Assembly (NCBI GenBank): GCA_021464415.1
Contig: CM038465.1
Span: 82,432,919 to 82,496,918 of the forward strand
From: Lonicera japonica
Taxonomy: Eukaryota; Streptophyta; Magnoliopsida; Dipsacales; Caprifoliaceae
DNA: 64,000 nucleotides
Reading direction: 5' to 3'
Shown here: one piece after another, positions 1 to 11,609 of the stretch
Position numbering within the stretch: the stretch's first letter is position 1
Layout of the letters: every line of letters starts with the position of its first letter
Program-made: the position numbers and the translations under genes
Notes under the pieces: model-generated
Database searches by the model: none
What the model saw: only the letters and a program-made list of their open reading frames with translations
What the model was told of the DNA's origin: nothing

Positions 1-71
1 ACTTTTTCAATGCCATATTATATTAACATATCCTAGACAATGTGTAGTACTACTTTGTCATGTTATTTATA

Positions 72-222
72 GGGAAATGATATTAGCACTCCACTTTTGT
101 CCTAAGGCACTCCACTTTCATTTTTAGTGACACTTATATATGCCTTTTGGGACACTTTTTATGTCACTAAAAATAAAAGTGGAGTGCCTTAGTACTAAAG
201 TGGAGTGCTAATAGCATTTTCC
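72..222. mobile_element. Small hAT-like MITE with 8-bp target duplication
   Basis: The two ends form a long imperfect inverted repeat: GGGAAATGATATTAGCAC at the left matches the reverse complement of GTGCTAATAGCATTTTCC at the right with two mismatches, and the pairing extends about 60 bases inward. TATTTATA stands directly on both sides (64-71 and 223-230), an 8-bp duplication as left by hAT-type transposases. There is no coding capacity, so it would need a transposase from elsewhere. The superfamily assignment rests only on duplication length. Confidence 0.7.
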
Positions 223-230
223 TATTTATA

Positions 231-926
231 ATGAAACAAACATTCCATTAGTGAGGTTTTTTATTTTATTTATTTATTTTTAATTAAAAGGAAAAATTTA
301 GAGTCTCAAGATCTTTCTTATATGTGAGTGCCTTACTAATTAAGTTAACCAGCTCACGATTTTTTATTTATTTAACTCATAAATTTTCAGAGACACATTC
401 GTATATAAGCCATTTAAAAAAAGCTTAGTATTTGTGAACTTCTATCACCGTCTAATGAATCTAGTTTTTCTTTTTATATAAGTGATAAACACGCAAAAAT
501 GCCATATTTTATACTCCAAAAGCTTCTTGATAGTCTATTATTATTGCTTAAACTACACTAATGTCATCTTTTTGTTTGCTTTATAAGAAAAAAGTGAAAA
601 TAACATAATTTTGTACAAATTTAACTAATAATGCAGTAAAGATGTGTCAAAAAGTAATGGCATTTGTTTCAGTGGTTAGACAAGCTTGAAATTAATGATT
701 TATCATGTTCTAAAAGATTATAAGTCCATATCTAAGAAGAAGTGCATTACTATTTAAGTCAATAACAAACCTGTTTTTGATCATTTAGGCATTAGCCCGG
801 TATTTTAATCATAACTTTGTACTTGAAATTCATAATTTTTTTGTACTATATATGGTTGGAAATAATTCTCAAATGGCAACAACTTTTGTGTTTTGACAAT
901 TTGTAGATTCTCACATCTTGATGGTG
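231..926. other. AT-rich intergenic stretch, nothing recognised
   Basis: No open frame of useful length, no repeat structure and no recognisable protein remnant. It only separates the MITE from the Copia element. Confidence 0.6.
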
Positions 927-931
927 AAAAA

Positions 932-1450
932 TGAAGATTTGGCTCTGTATAGGAATTATATTCCTATTAGGTTTTATATTGTCCAATTCTTAATTGGCTT
1001 TGTATTGTTCAAATCCTAATTGGATTTGTATTATCCAATTTGTAGTAGGATTTGGCTTTGTGCAATCTTAGACCATAGGATTTATACTCTATAAATAGAC
1101 CACTTGTCATAGGGTTTATTTATGAGTTGTGTTATATTATTTACTAGCTAGATTAGATAGTATATTTGAGAGATAATATTGAGAGCTCTAATTGGTGGTT
1201 AAGGTTTGTTTTGTGCGTTGTACTCAGAATTGATCTCATCAATAATAGCTATCAACCGGTGGATTAGTAGCGGTTTTGCTGACACCACCTAATTGCTTAT
1301 GTGCTTGATTAGTTATTTTCTTCTTTCATCTTTTGCTTATCATATTACTTGAATACATTGGTGTTTGTTTCTTTAATTATTGTACGCATAATTGTCCGGT
1401 CGGTCCTACGCTTGTGCTAAAGCTTGTTCTAGCGGTATCTTAGCACAATA
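932..1450 (+). repeat. 5' LTR of the Copia element
   Basis: It begins TGAAGATTTGG and is repeated at 5478-5997 with roughly 30 differences by eye, so the insertion is not recent. A TATA box (CTATAAATAG, about 1089) suits a transcription start in the second half. The left copy ends in ACAATA where the right copy has ACAACA, so the terminal CA has mutated here. Confidence 0.9.
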
Positions 1451-1453
1451 ATT

Positions 1454-1465
1454 TGGTATCAGATG
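1454..1465 (+). other. Primer-binding site (tRNA-iMet)
   Basis: TGGTATCAGATG starts three bases after the LTR. It matches the common plant retrotransposon primer site TGGTATCAGAGC, complementary to the 3' end of initiator tRNA-Met, except at the last two bases. Confidence 0.85.
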
Positions 1466-1503
1466 AAGGTTTATTCCTTAGGATAATTGTGTCATAATTA
1501 GAA

Positions 1504-2330
1504 ATGTCTACTGGTGGTACATCGGAAGGGAGTGCCAAGGCAGCAGATATACCACCTTTGAAAGGGGCGTCTGCTCTTAAGGTGACGGCTGCGGTCAAAT
1601 TCGATATAAAGAGATTTGACGAGAAGAAGACGGATTTTGCGATGTGGCAGTGTCAGATGTCCGACATTCTTGTCCAACAAGGTTTGCACAGAGCATTGTT
1701 AGGGAATAAAGCTAAGCCCGATGAGTGGTCCGACGCCGATTGGGCTAAGTATGATAGGCAGGCATGTATTATAATTCGTTTACACCTTGCTCCAAACGTG
1801 ATGTACTATGTGATGCGTGAAACATCTGCCTCGGTAATTTGGAAGAAGATCGAGGATCAGTATATGATGAATAGTATTGAGAATCGTCTGTACTTGAAGA
1901 AGAAGCTATTCCGGTACGAATTTTCGAGGGGTACATCCATGAACGATCATCTCGACGGGTCCAACAAGATAATCTCATATTTGCAGGGGTTAGATGTCGA
2001 GATTGATGATGAGGACAAGGCGATTTTGCTTCTTAATTCGCTCTCGAAATCTTATGATCATCTAACCACTACACTTATTCATGGGAAGGAAAATGTGACC
2101 TATGATTTGGTATCGTCGGCCGTCTTGGCTAATGAAAAACGCTTGAAGGAAAGAGGAGAATCCAACTTAGATGCGTTATTCATTAGGGGAAGAAGCGATG
2201 AGAAGAAGTGGGAAAATTAGGGAAAGTCGCGGTCGAAATCTCGGGGACCGGCTGACAAGAGTAAAATAATTTATCACAAGTGCAAGAAACGTGGACACGT
2301 GCGTCGGGAGTGTCCAAATAGAACCAATGG
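1504..2330 (+). pseudogene. Copia gag (capsid and zinc knuckle), broken
   Basis: The frame opens at ATG 1504, shortly after the primer site, and reads a Copia-type capsid: FDGT-like N-terminal block, then a W-x-x-I-E-D-Q-Y motif near residue 110. A TAG at 2218 stops it, but the same frame runs on and shows a nucleocapsid zinc knuckle at 2272-2313. The first cysteine of this CCHC knuckle is a tyrosine (TAT at 2272), leaving YHKC...GHVRREC. A working copy would use the knuckle to bind its RNA in virus-like particles. The stop plus the lost zinc ligand make this copy non-functional. Confidence 0.85.
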
Positions 2331-3620
2331 CAGTGGAGAGGATAAAAGTGCAGTGGAGAACGCGAACGCGGTAACGGCACCAAAAGATGAGGACTTTGAG
2401 AGTATGTTGGTTGTGACTTCTCGGGTTAACTCTTCGAGCGAGTGGATCTTGGATAGTGGGTGCTCGTATCACATGTGCTCAAATAGGAAATTGTTTCATA
2501 CTTTCACCGAGGTTGACGAAAGTAAGGTTTTTATGGGTAACGACCATGCGCGTAAAACGATGGGGATTGGTACGATCCGGCTAAAGGTGCACGACGGGGT
2601 AGTATGTACTCTTCGTGATGTCCGGTATGTTCCTGATCTGAAGAAAAATTTGATCTCTTTAGGGGTTCTTGATTCCAATGGGTATCGTGTAATACTCGAG
2701 GGTGGAAATTTAAAAGTTCTCTCCGGGGCTATGATTGTGATGCGAGGAAAGAATGAGGGTAATCTCTATTTTCTTCAAGGAAGCACAATGATTGGGTTTG
2801 TTTCGGTTACGACTGAACAGACTGACACGACGAGATTATGGCATATGCGATTGGGTCATGCTGGGGAGAAGGCTATGACAGTGTTGAGTAAGTAAAGGCT
2901 ACTTGAGGGTGCGAAAAGTTGCAAACTAGAGTTTTGTCAGCATTGTGTGATTGGAAAATAGACTCGGTAAAGTTTGGGACAGCGGTACATTGCACGAAAG
3001 GAGCACTTGATTATGTGCATACGGATGTCTGGGGCCGACAAAGACTCAATCCTTGGGTGAAAATCATTACTTTGTGACTTTTGTTGACGATTACTCAAGG
3101 AGAACTTGGGTCTATCTCATGAAGCATAAGGACCAGGTTTTTGATGTGTTTTTAAAGTGGAAGGCAATGGTTAAAAATCATATTGGTAAAAAAGTTAAAG
3201 TGCTCAGGTCAGACAACGGCGGGGAGTACACTTGTGATCCTTTTAAGGATTTCTGCCAACGAGAAGGTATTATTTGCCTCTTCTCGGTCAAGGGTACACC
3301 TCAACAGAACGGAGTAGCGAAGAGGATGAATCGTACGCTCCTTGAAAAGGTGCGGTGTATGCTTTCTAACGCTAAATTAGATAAGCGGTTTTAGGCTGAA
3401 GCCTTATCCTATGCTATGTTCTTGATTAATCGTTTACCATGCTCGGGAGTGGAATACAAAACACCTATGGAGGTGTGGACCGGATCTCATGCTAGTTAAG
3501 ACAACATTCATATTTTTGGCTGTCCGACTTATTATCATGTTTGTGATGAGAAAATTGACTCTAAGGCTCGTAAGGCAATATTTTTAGGCTCTTGTGATGG
3601 GGGTTAAAGGTTATAAATAG
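2331..3620 (+). pseudogene. Copia protease and integrase, broken
   Basis: In the same frame as gag, LDSGCSYHM (Asp codon at 2452) is the active site of a retroviral-type aspartic protease. A GAG-pre-integrase block with WHMRLGH follows, then a stop at 2893. The HHCC zinc site finishes downstream with CQHC, and a frameshift near 3050 moves the reading to the frame starting at 3053. The integrase core shows HTDVWG and SDNGGEY, the first two catalytic aspartates. The third acidic residue, normally Glu in NGVAERMNR, is Lys here (AAG at 3320). Further stops lie near 3392, 3497 and 3604. It cannot catalyse integration. Confidence 0.85.
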
Positions 3621-5355
3621 TGGTGTCTTTAAAGTAAGAAAATTGTGATTAGTAGGGATGTGACGTTTGACGAGGCATCTATGCTCAAGACGACCTTGTC
3701 GACAAACGATGGTTCTCCAATTCCAGTTGAAAAGGAGAACAAGGCGAGCGAGATAGTGGTAAAAACGAAAGTGACTACTCCAGTTAATACTCGGGTTACA
3801 GATTCGATGGAGGAGTGCAACGAGAAAAAGACGACTCTCGGTGAGGATTCGGGTCAACAACAAACAATATCGTCTTTGGCTAATGGAAAGGAGCCTAGGG
3901 CTCGATGTGCACCGGTTCGATATGGGTATGAAGACATGGTGCCATACACATTAGTAGGTTACGGGGATGAGCCAACTTCGTAGTGGGAAGTTATGGATTC
4001 TAGCGAGAATGCGAAGTGAAAAACGGCTATAGAAGATGAGATGGAGTCTCTTCGAAAAAACCGAACTTAGAAACTATGCGATTTGCCGAAGGAGAAGAAA
4101 CCTATCGGGTGCAAGTGGGTTTTCACTAAGAAAGACGGAGTTCTAGGGTTCGGTGTTCGTTTCAAGGCAAGGTTGGTAGCCAAGGGTTATGCGTAAAATG
4201 AAGGGGTGGATTATAATAAAGTGTTCTCTCCGATTGTGAAGCACACCTCGATCCGAGCATTGTTGGCTATGGTGGCGCAATTTAATCTCGAACTTGAGCA
4301 ACCCGATGTTAAAACTGTGTTCTTGCATGGGGACCTAGAGAGAGAGATTTATATCTCTCAGCTGGAAGGATTCAAAGTTGTTGGTAAAAAAAATAGTGTG
4401 TGCAAACTTCAGAAGTCGTTGTACGGATTGAAGCAGTCCCCGCGTCAATGGTACAAGAGGTTTGACACGTTCATGATCGCGCAGAAGTTTATTCGGAACG
4501 AATTTGATCATTTTGTTTATTTCAAAAGGCTTGAATTTGGCAATTTCATCTATTTACTCATATACTTTGACGATATGCTCATTGCTTCCCGGAGCTTGGT
4601 GGAGATTGACGTATTGAAAGCTCAGTTAAATAAGGAGTTTGAGATGAAAGATTTAGGCTCCTAGCTCCGAGGAAGAGGTGGAGTACATGGCTCAAGTTCC
4701 TCATGCAAGTACGGTTGGGAGTTTGATGTATGTCATGGTATGCACTCGACCAAACATTGCTCAAGCCGTGAGCATTGTTAGTAGATATATGACAAACCCT
4801 AGAAAACCGCATTGACAAGCCGTTAAGTGGGTTTTACAATATCTGCGGGGTACAATGGACAAAGGGTTGGTATTTTAAAAAACTAGAACGTCAACTATTG
4901 AGGGTTTTGTGGATTCGGACTACGCCGGCGACCTAGACAAGCGGAGATCGACTACGGGTTATGTGTTTACATTGGGTAGCGGTCCGTTGAGTTGGAGGTC
5001 GATGATTCAAAGTGTGGTAGCATTGTCTACCACGAAGGTAGAATATATTGCAATAACAGATGCGGTCAATGAGGCCATATGGCTCCGTGGTTTAGTTAGT
5101 GATCTTGGTTTGAAGCCGGAAAAAGTGGTGGTGCACTGTGACAGTCAGAGTGCAGCTCACTTGGCGAAGAATCAAGTTCATCATGGAAGAACCAAGCATA
5201 TTGATGTTCGATATCACTTCATTCAGAAAATTATTGAAAACGGTGTTGTAAATCTGGTTAAGATAGGCACCAAAGATAATCCGACAGATATGTTGACAAA
5301 GATTGTCCCGTTGGCCAAGTTTGAGCATTGCTCGACGTTGGTCAATATCTTTTAG
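3621..5355 (+). pseudogene. Copia reverse transcriptase and RNase H, broken with internal deletion
   Basis: A linker region with stops precedes the RT, whose clear part is 4206-4664: QPDVKTVFLHGDLE, KSLYGLKQSPRQW and the catalytic YFDDM box at 4563-4577 (usually YVDDM). Right after KDLGS at 4664 the text jumps, out of frame, to EVEYMAQVPHAS and GSLMYVMVCTRP, so the segment that normally joins the RT thumb to the connection domain is missing. RNase H resumes with DSDYAGD at 4912 and contains CDSQSA and HIDVRYHFI, ending at TAG 5353. The deletion and frame breaks show an inactive copy. Confidence 0.87.
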
Positions 5356-5465
5356 TGTTGATGCCCCTTGGGGGACGGTGGTCCTAAGGGACCGGCGGGG
5401 GTGATAATGTCTTATTCGATGATTTGATCATTGTGGAGTGCATTGGGGTCTTGTGGAACATCGCC

Positions 5466-5477
5466 AAGGTGGAGAAT
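5466..5477 (+). other. Polypurine tract of the Copia element
   Basis: AAGGTGGAGAAT is a purine-rich run directly before the TG of the right LTR, the expected plus-strand priming site. Confidence 0.7.
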
Positions 5478-5997
5478 TGAAGATTTGGCTCTGTATAGGA
5501 ATTATATTCCTATTAGGTTTTATATTGTCCAATTCTTAATTGGCTTTGTATTGTCCAAATCCTAATTGGATTTGTATTATCCAATTTGTAGTAGGATTTG
5601 GCTTTGTGCAATCCTAAACCATAGGATTTATACTCTATAAATAAACCCCTTGTCATAGGGTTTATTTATGAGTTGTGTTATATTGTTTACTAGCTAGATT
5701 ATAGAGTATATTTAAGAGATAATATTGAGAGCTCTAATTGGTGGTTAGGGTTTGTTTTGTGCGTTGTACTCATAATTGATCTCATCAATAATAGTTATCA
5801 CCCAGTGAATTAGTGGCGATTTTGCTAACACCACCTAATTGCTTGTGTGCTTGGTTAGTTGTTTTCTTCTTTCATCTCTTGCTTATCATATTACTTGAAT
5901 ACCATTGGTGCTTGTTTCTTTAATTATTGTACGCATAATTGTCCGGTCGGACCTACGCTTGTGCTAAGGCTTGTTCTAGCCGTATCTTAGCACAACA
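5478..5997 (+). repeat. 3' LTR of the Copia element
   Basis: It repeats 932-1450 almost throughout, starts TGAAGATTTGG and ends ACAACA. AAAAA follows at 5998-6002. It keeps the TATA box (about 5632). Confidence 0.9.
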
Positions 5998-6301
5998 AAA
6001 AATGGCCCTAAATCTACTGCTTGCACATAGCCGCAAAAATAAGTGCATGTGTTTCTCTTTTGTGGGCCATCTCCCAAATCATTTATCTTGTTAAAAGATA
6101 TAAGCATAAGAGAAAGATGGGAGAGAATAGTATTTGTTCTTCATTATAAATTGAATACAATATGAGCCCTTATATAGGATTGAGAAATATACAAACAATG
6201 AAATACAATAATAGCAATAAATTGGGCAATTTCTAAATTATAGATACGGGAAAGTCAACTATTAAGTAAGGTAACTATGGTTGTGCAATATATTGCTAAC
6301 A

Positions 6302-7290
6302 CCCCCTTAAACTTAAGGTGGTAAGTGAGAAACCAGCTTAAGTTTATAAATAAGATCATGAAAGCAGCCATGAGAGTCAACTTTAATGAATAGATCTGCG
6401 GGTTGATCTTTAAAGACGATAGATAAAAGGCAGACTGTATTCCGAGCAGTATGTTGATGAACAAAATCTCAAACAATCTCAATATGCTTTGTTCGTTCAT
6501 GAAAGACGTCATTGTGAGTAATATGAATAACACTTCGATTATCACACAAATTATCGTGGAAAAATGTTGAGGAACTCCCATGTCTAAAAAAAATCAACGT
6601 AGCCAGATAAGTTCCTGCGTAGTATCAGTAAGAGTACGATATTATGCCTCTGTACTGGAGCAAGATACAATAGATTGTTTCTTACTACGCCGAGATATGA
6701 AATAGTCGCCCAAGAAAAATACAATATCATGTTGTGGAGTGATGATTAGTATGATCTTCAGCCCAGTTAGAGTCAGATTATGCTTGAAGCTCTAGGAATG
6801 ATGTAGAGGATAAATGAAGACCATGGAACATAGTTCCTTTAATATAGCGAAAATTGCGAAGAACAACTGCATAATGGGTAGATTGTGGAGCAGACATGAA
6901 TTGACTGACAATATTAACAGCATGCGCAATGTCTAGACGAGTGACTGGGAGATAAACTATGATATCAACTATCTGTTTATACAAGGTAGCATCACTTAAA
7001 GGAGTGCCATCAAGAGGAATAAGATGAATATTCATTTCCAGAGGTGTAGAGGTAACCACGTAGTCAATGAGCCTAACACGAAAAAGAATATCAAAGGCAT
7101 ATTTGGCCAGAGAAATATGATATCCAGTAGAATTAGACAAAACTTCAAGATCCAATAAATAATTTAGATGCCTAAGATCCTTCATCTTAAAATGTTGACT
7201 GATAGACTGTTTGAGTTCAGAAATTTTAATGGGATATGAGTGTGAGATAGGAGCTTTATCTATGAATATAGAAGAATCAGCGATCATGTG
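6302..7290 (-). pseudogene. Remnant of Copia RT C-terminus and RNase H
   Basis: On the minus strand from 7287, HFKMKDLRHLNYLLDLEV and a later VTRLDIAHAVNIVSQFM correspond to the RT/connection region after the catalytic box, then YIKGTMFHGLHLS before RNase H. RNase H continues after frame breaks with HITHNDVFHERTKHIEI near 6480-6530, ending near the purine tract. The catalytic YVDD box itself is not present. Stops and shifts throughout mark it as dead. Confidence 0.75.
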
Positions 7291-7529
7291 ATTGCAGTAA
7301 CCAAAGTAAAAAAACCAAAAATTACCTTAGGTCATTGACATAGTAAAGTTAGATGAAGATAAAACATGTGTAAGAAGCGTACAAAGCTCATCTTGAGAGA
7401 CAAGTGTAATAGATTTTTTTGAATTAGTTGTCTAAGATTGTGGTATGTATGATTGAGTACATCTGTGATTATTCATGCTACAATCATTTTGATAATGATT
7501 GGGCCCCTTCATGTGCTAATACTTGCATG

Positions 7530-7600
7530 TTCTTTTACTACAATTCAAAAGATCATGATTTGATATGTGACAATAGGCGCAATTATGTTGAAGTCGTTTC
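7530..7600 (-). pseudogene. Gag zinc-knuckle remnant of the deleted Copia
   Basis: Read on the minus strand, CAYCHISNHDLLNC fits the CX2CX4HX4C spacing of a retroviral zinc knuckle. It sits only about 250 bases upstream (in element sense) of the RT remnant, so protease, integrase and most of RT have been deleted between them. The fit rests on one short motif. Confidence 0.55.
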
Positions 7601-8539
7601 ATTCGAGTTAATTTTGGAAGTAACTGGGTGATTTTGGGTTAATTTGGATATTCAGAGGTGAATATTGTAATAAGTAAATGGTATGGGGTTAATATGGAGA
7701 AACATAAATATTTGGGGCCAAAATAAAAATAACAAAAAAAATGTAGGGTCAATATAGAAATACAGAAAGATTTTGGGGCCAAAATGGAAATAACAAAAAT
7801 TATAGGGTTAAAATAGAAAAAATATGAAAGTATGGTTTAGGGCTGACGTGGCTGTTGACTAGCTTATGATGGCTGACGTGGCTGTGGCAGTGGGGTTAGC
7901 GCGTGGCACAGGCGTGATTTGCAGCGGTTTTTATTTTGAGCATGTAGAGTATTTTTTGGTTGATTTTTCAACGATTAAAATCGTCTCTATAAAACGACGA
8001 CTATGGTGTTTGGTTTATGAGGATTAAGGTTCGTTTGGATCTGACGGTGGTGTTTTCATTTGGAATTGATGGCGGTAGGCAGTAGAATCTTGGGTAGTTG
8101 GATTTTGTCGGCTGTGGTTCTGGCTGTATGTGATTTTAGTGTGATGGTTTATATCTGGACAGATTTGTTTTGAATAGGGAGTAAGGTTTTCTGTATATGA
8201 TTATAATGGTTTAAAGCTTTTGAATTAAAAGGTGAAGATGGGGATTGATGAAGTTGGTGCGATATTACGTTGAGAAAGTTATAGGTTTTGATGACAAAAG
8301 AATCAACAATGCTCTGATACTATGTTATAAGATATGAGCATAAGAGAAAAATGGGAGAGAATTGTATGTGTTCTTCATAATGAATTGAATACAATATGAG
8401 CCTTTAAATAGGGTTGAGAAATATAAAACAAGGAAATACAATAATAATAATAAATGGGGCAATATCTAAATTATGGATACGGGAAAGTCAACTATTAGGT
8501 ATGGTAACTATGGTTATACAATATATTGCTAATATATAT

Positions 8540-10242
8540 CATCATCTATAATAGAAGCCTATTTAAACATTTTTCAGTAACACGTATTTTTAATTATATC
8601 ATTAATCAAGCACATTCTCTCATTTACATTACAAGCACCTTCCATTCCTAAATCTCTAATCATCAACTTTCTTGCTCTTCACTCCATTTTTTTTTCTAAG
8701 CCTTCTATATTTCTATTCCTTGAACCTTAATCCTTACACCTATAAATAAAGGCATTTAGCCTTATTCTAAACACATAACCACAAGAGATAAATAAACTTG
8801 TGAAGAGATAAAAAGAGAAAGAGCCACGCATACCACCAACGAAAGAATCATTGTGCTGGAGTTCTAAATTTCAAGGAGAATTTTATTTATTTCAATTTTT
8901 ATTATTATTTTATAAGTTCCTATTTGGATATTGAGATTAATATTTTAATCAAGTAATAGACTTTTATTTAATATCATTATTGTATTCAATATTTATGATA
9001 GAAAGATAATCTCCTTTCAAGAGAAGAGATGGAATCTCAATATTTGATTTAACTTATATTATTGTATGTAGTACCCATGTACTTAATTTAATAAAAAAAG
9101 CATTTTGATTGACTTCCAAAAGAAGCAATCCAATTTAGTGTGATTATTTAACTTGAGAAACAAACTATACACTATAGAATTTTCTTGAGTTGATTTTAAT
9201 CATTAAATTATCTTTTAAACTTCAATTGTTAATATGGATGGGTGTTGAACTTTTGTGTTTTTCGTAAGTTGCGATTCATTGGCAGCTTACTTTAATCCAT
9301 GTTATTATTTTTATAAAAGAAAAAAAAAAATAGATTTTACAAAAGATTTAAAAGATAAAAATTAGTTTTAAAGTTATATCTTGAAATTACTAATTTACTT
9401 GAATATTAAGATCACGCTATATACCATAAGTGACTCATAATTGTTTAAGTAAATTATAATTTATGTTTTATCTTGGGTACATACATGTGGTAATGTAAAT
9501 AGTTAAATTAAAGTAATTAGTGGTGGATTCTTAACCCTTGACCTCTCTCAATATTTGATTAGTCTTTTTTTGTGAATTGATGATTAGTTTTTCTTTAATT
9601 TTAATTAAAATAAAAGTCAAAGACTTTCCAAAATCAAAACTAGTTTTAATTTGACAATCTTAAGTTTTTTCTCTAATATTTAATTCCTTTCCTCAATATT
9701 TTGATTGGCCCCTTATTTTACACTTCACTATGCATAATTAGATTTTTGCAAATAAGGGTTTTTATTTGCAGTCTTGATACGACTAGAGACGCGCAACAAT
9801 AAGTAATGATCTATTTTTATAAAAAAATGGAGTCGGTTCCAGGCATAGTATGAAAACTTAGGCAATATACTATTGTATTCTTAATTTGTAAATAAAAGAA
9901 AATTTATGATGTCCAGTTAAAAATATATCAAGATTGTTTTTAGTTGCTAAAATTTTGGACGTGAAAATTTGTACTTACAGCTTATTCACATTTTATTTTC
10001 TTGGACTATATTTTTAGTCATTCTCTTTCTTTTTTTCTTTAACTATTTGGTGATGTGTGCGCATTTGCTTCAAAATTTTAAGCATGTGTATTAGATTTGA
10101 TGTGTGCGTATTTACTTTGAAGCAAGCATCCTTAGCATATCCAAAATACAACAAAAACACAATAACATAGGTAATAATTCACACCATCATGACACAAAAG
10201 AGGGATAAAGCGGCATGTTTTAAGTTATATTTATTGTAAACA

Positions 10243-10243
<1 letters not shown>
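8540..10243. other. AT-rich intergenic DNA with a promoter-like or LTR-like relic
   Basis: No coding frame is seen. At 8739-8760 CTATAAATAAAGGCATTTAGCC is followed by an A-rich leader, an arrangement common in LTRs and plant promoters, but no partner repeat, primer site or downstream gene was found. The remainder is plain AT-rich sequence. Confidence 0.4.

Positions 10244-10323
<80 letters not shown>
10244..10323. repeat. (ATA)n microsatellite
   Basis: An almost perfect trinucleotide run of about 26 units. It lies between AT-rich stretches with no gene nearby and should be length-variable. Confidence 0.95.
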
Positions 10324-10324
<1 letters not shown>

Positions 10325-11609
10325 CGGCGTGACAGAGATGTAGAAGAAGTTTATAGACAAATTCAGGGTTTTAAGCTTAAAATTGAGCTTACAACCCCAA
10401 TATATAAAAGGGGCTTAGGCTTAGATGAATTGATGATCAATTACTATCACTTATTATATTTTTTTCGAAGACTTTTCATCCACTTAAAATTCAAAATTTT
10501 CTTAACGGACTTGTTCTTGTCTTTATCTTTCTTCTTGTCTTTACTTGATGTTTCTGATGGTATAGGTTGTGGGTCCCATTGATCAGCCCATGACAGCCCC
10601 TCTGACTTGTATATGTCCATCTCTTCTTCTTCTCTATAATCTCTACCACCTTAGCATCTCCATACAAAAATGACAACCTTTGTCAGTTAAGGGATTTTAA
10701 AAAGCTTTTTTAATGGTCATTTGATTGTTTAAAACATTTGACAAAGGATTGATTGGTAGAAAATGAATTGGCTATTTTTAGAAAACTCTATTTTTTATTT
10801 GGAGTTGGCTTCCCCAATAGGTCATTACAAGTTAAAGATTTAAGATCTAAATTTATGTTGAACCACATGAATTTATGGAATGGAAGTAATCCATTCAAAT
10901 TATGATTTAATGGTTATGATTTAAATATTTCAAGAATACAGGAATTTTGTGGATTAATATTTTACGAATACTAAACACTATTTCGTTAAAACTCTTGGTA
11001 GTTACAAACTAATAAAGTTACTTGTTCGAAATTTTAATTATAGTTAATAATACAAATTATTTTTTACCGTAAGACTCGGTATATAACTATGTCTTAAAAA
11101 GAAAAGAAACTATTAATTTAGTCATTTTGACAGACAATGAGACTATTAATTTAAGAAATCGAAAAAAAAAAGATAAAACTATCAATTGGGATGGAGGAGT
11201 AATGTACGACAAACAAAAAATTTACTTTAATCAATTATATTTAGTCTATTGATTAAATAAGATTGAAAAAAGGCCAATAAATATGGCATACAATGATGGC
11301 ATTGGCTCTTATCATAACTTGGGGAAAATTGGTCAAATATTTGATTCTTATTATTCTAATTAGAAAAAAAACACACACATATATATATATACACAAAAGG
11401 ATTGGGGAGATGTAAATACTATTTGAATTTGGTGTTTGTAGAGTTGGAAATTGAATCGGGAGAAAAATACTTTGCGGAGATTTGAAGGTTCGAATTTAGT
11501 GCTTGTTGGCTGCTGTTTTTTAAACTGTTGTTGACACAGTTTTTGGACTGAATTAACTGCCATTGCTGAGATTTTAATGGGTGTTTTGTAGTGTTTTAAC
11601 ACTATTTTT
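10324..11609. other. Intergenic DNA, no gene recognised
   Basis: It contains only short chance frames and, at 11370-11395, a short CA/TA run. The sequence immediately before the tandem repeat array is unique within the window. Confidence 0.5.

Larger units (their letters stand above)
932..5997 (+). mobile_element. Degenerate full-length Ty1/Copia LTR retrotransposon
   Basis: All structural parts are present: two LTRs of about 520 bp, a primer-binding site matching initiator tRNA-Met just inside the left LTR, a purine tract just before the right LTR, and an AAAAA duplication at 927-931 and 5998-6002. The internal order is gag, protease, integrase, reverse transcriptase, RNase H, which is diagnostic of Copia. 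The polyprotein style resembles the Tork/Tnt1 group, but this is from memory of conserved blocks only. The frame is broken by several stops and frameshifts and by a deletion between RT and RNase H, so the copy is not autonomous. Confidence 0.93.
6089..8534 (-). mobile_element. Internally deleted Copia element, minus strand
   Basis: Two LTRs of about 213 bp lie at 6089-6301 and 8323-8534. On the minus strand they start TGTTAGCAATATATT, or TATTAGC in the older copy, and end ATAACA-like. Next to the right copy, GCTCTGATACTA at 8311-8322 is the reverse complement of a tRNA-Met primer site. Next to the left copy, the reverse complement of 6302-6312 gives a purine tract ending GGGGG. This fixes the orientation. 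Flanks TATCT and TATAT are a probable duplication with one change. Only about 2 kb remain between the LTRs, against about 4 kb in a full Copia, so large parts of gag and pol are gone. Confidence 0.85.

Noticed and set aside
6255..6581. 108-codon minus-strand frame with membrane-protein-like composition
   Set aside because: It is an off-frame reading of the Copia RNase H remnant; the neighbouring frame gives recognisable RNase H motifs.
7428..7631. 67-codon plus-strand frame
   Set aside because: The opposite strand carries the gag zinc-knuckle remnant of the deleted Copia; the plus frame has no support.
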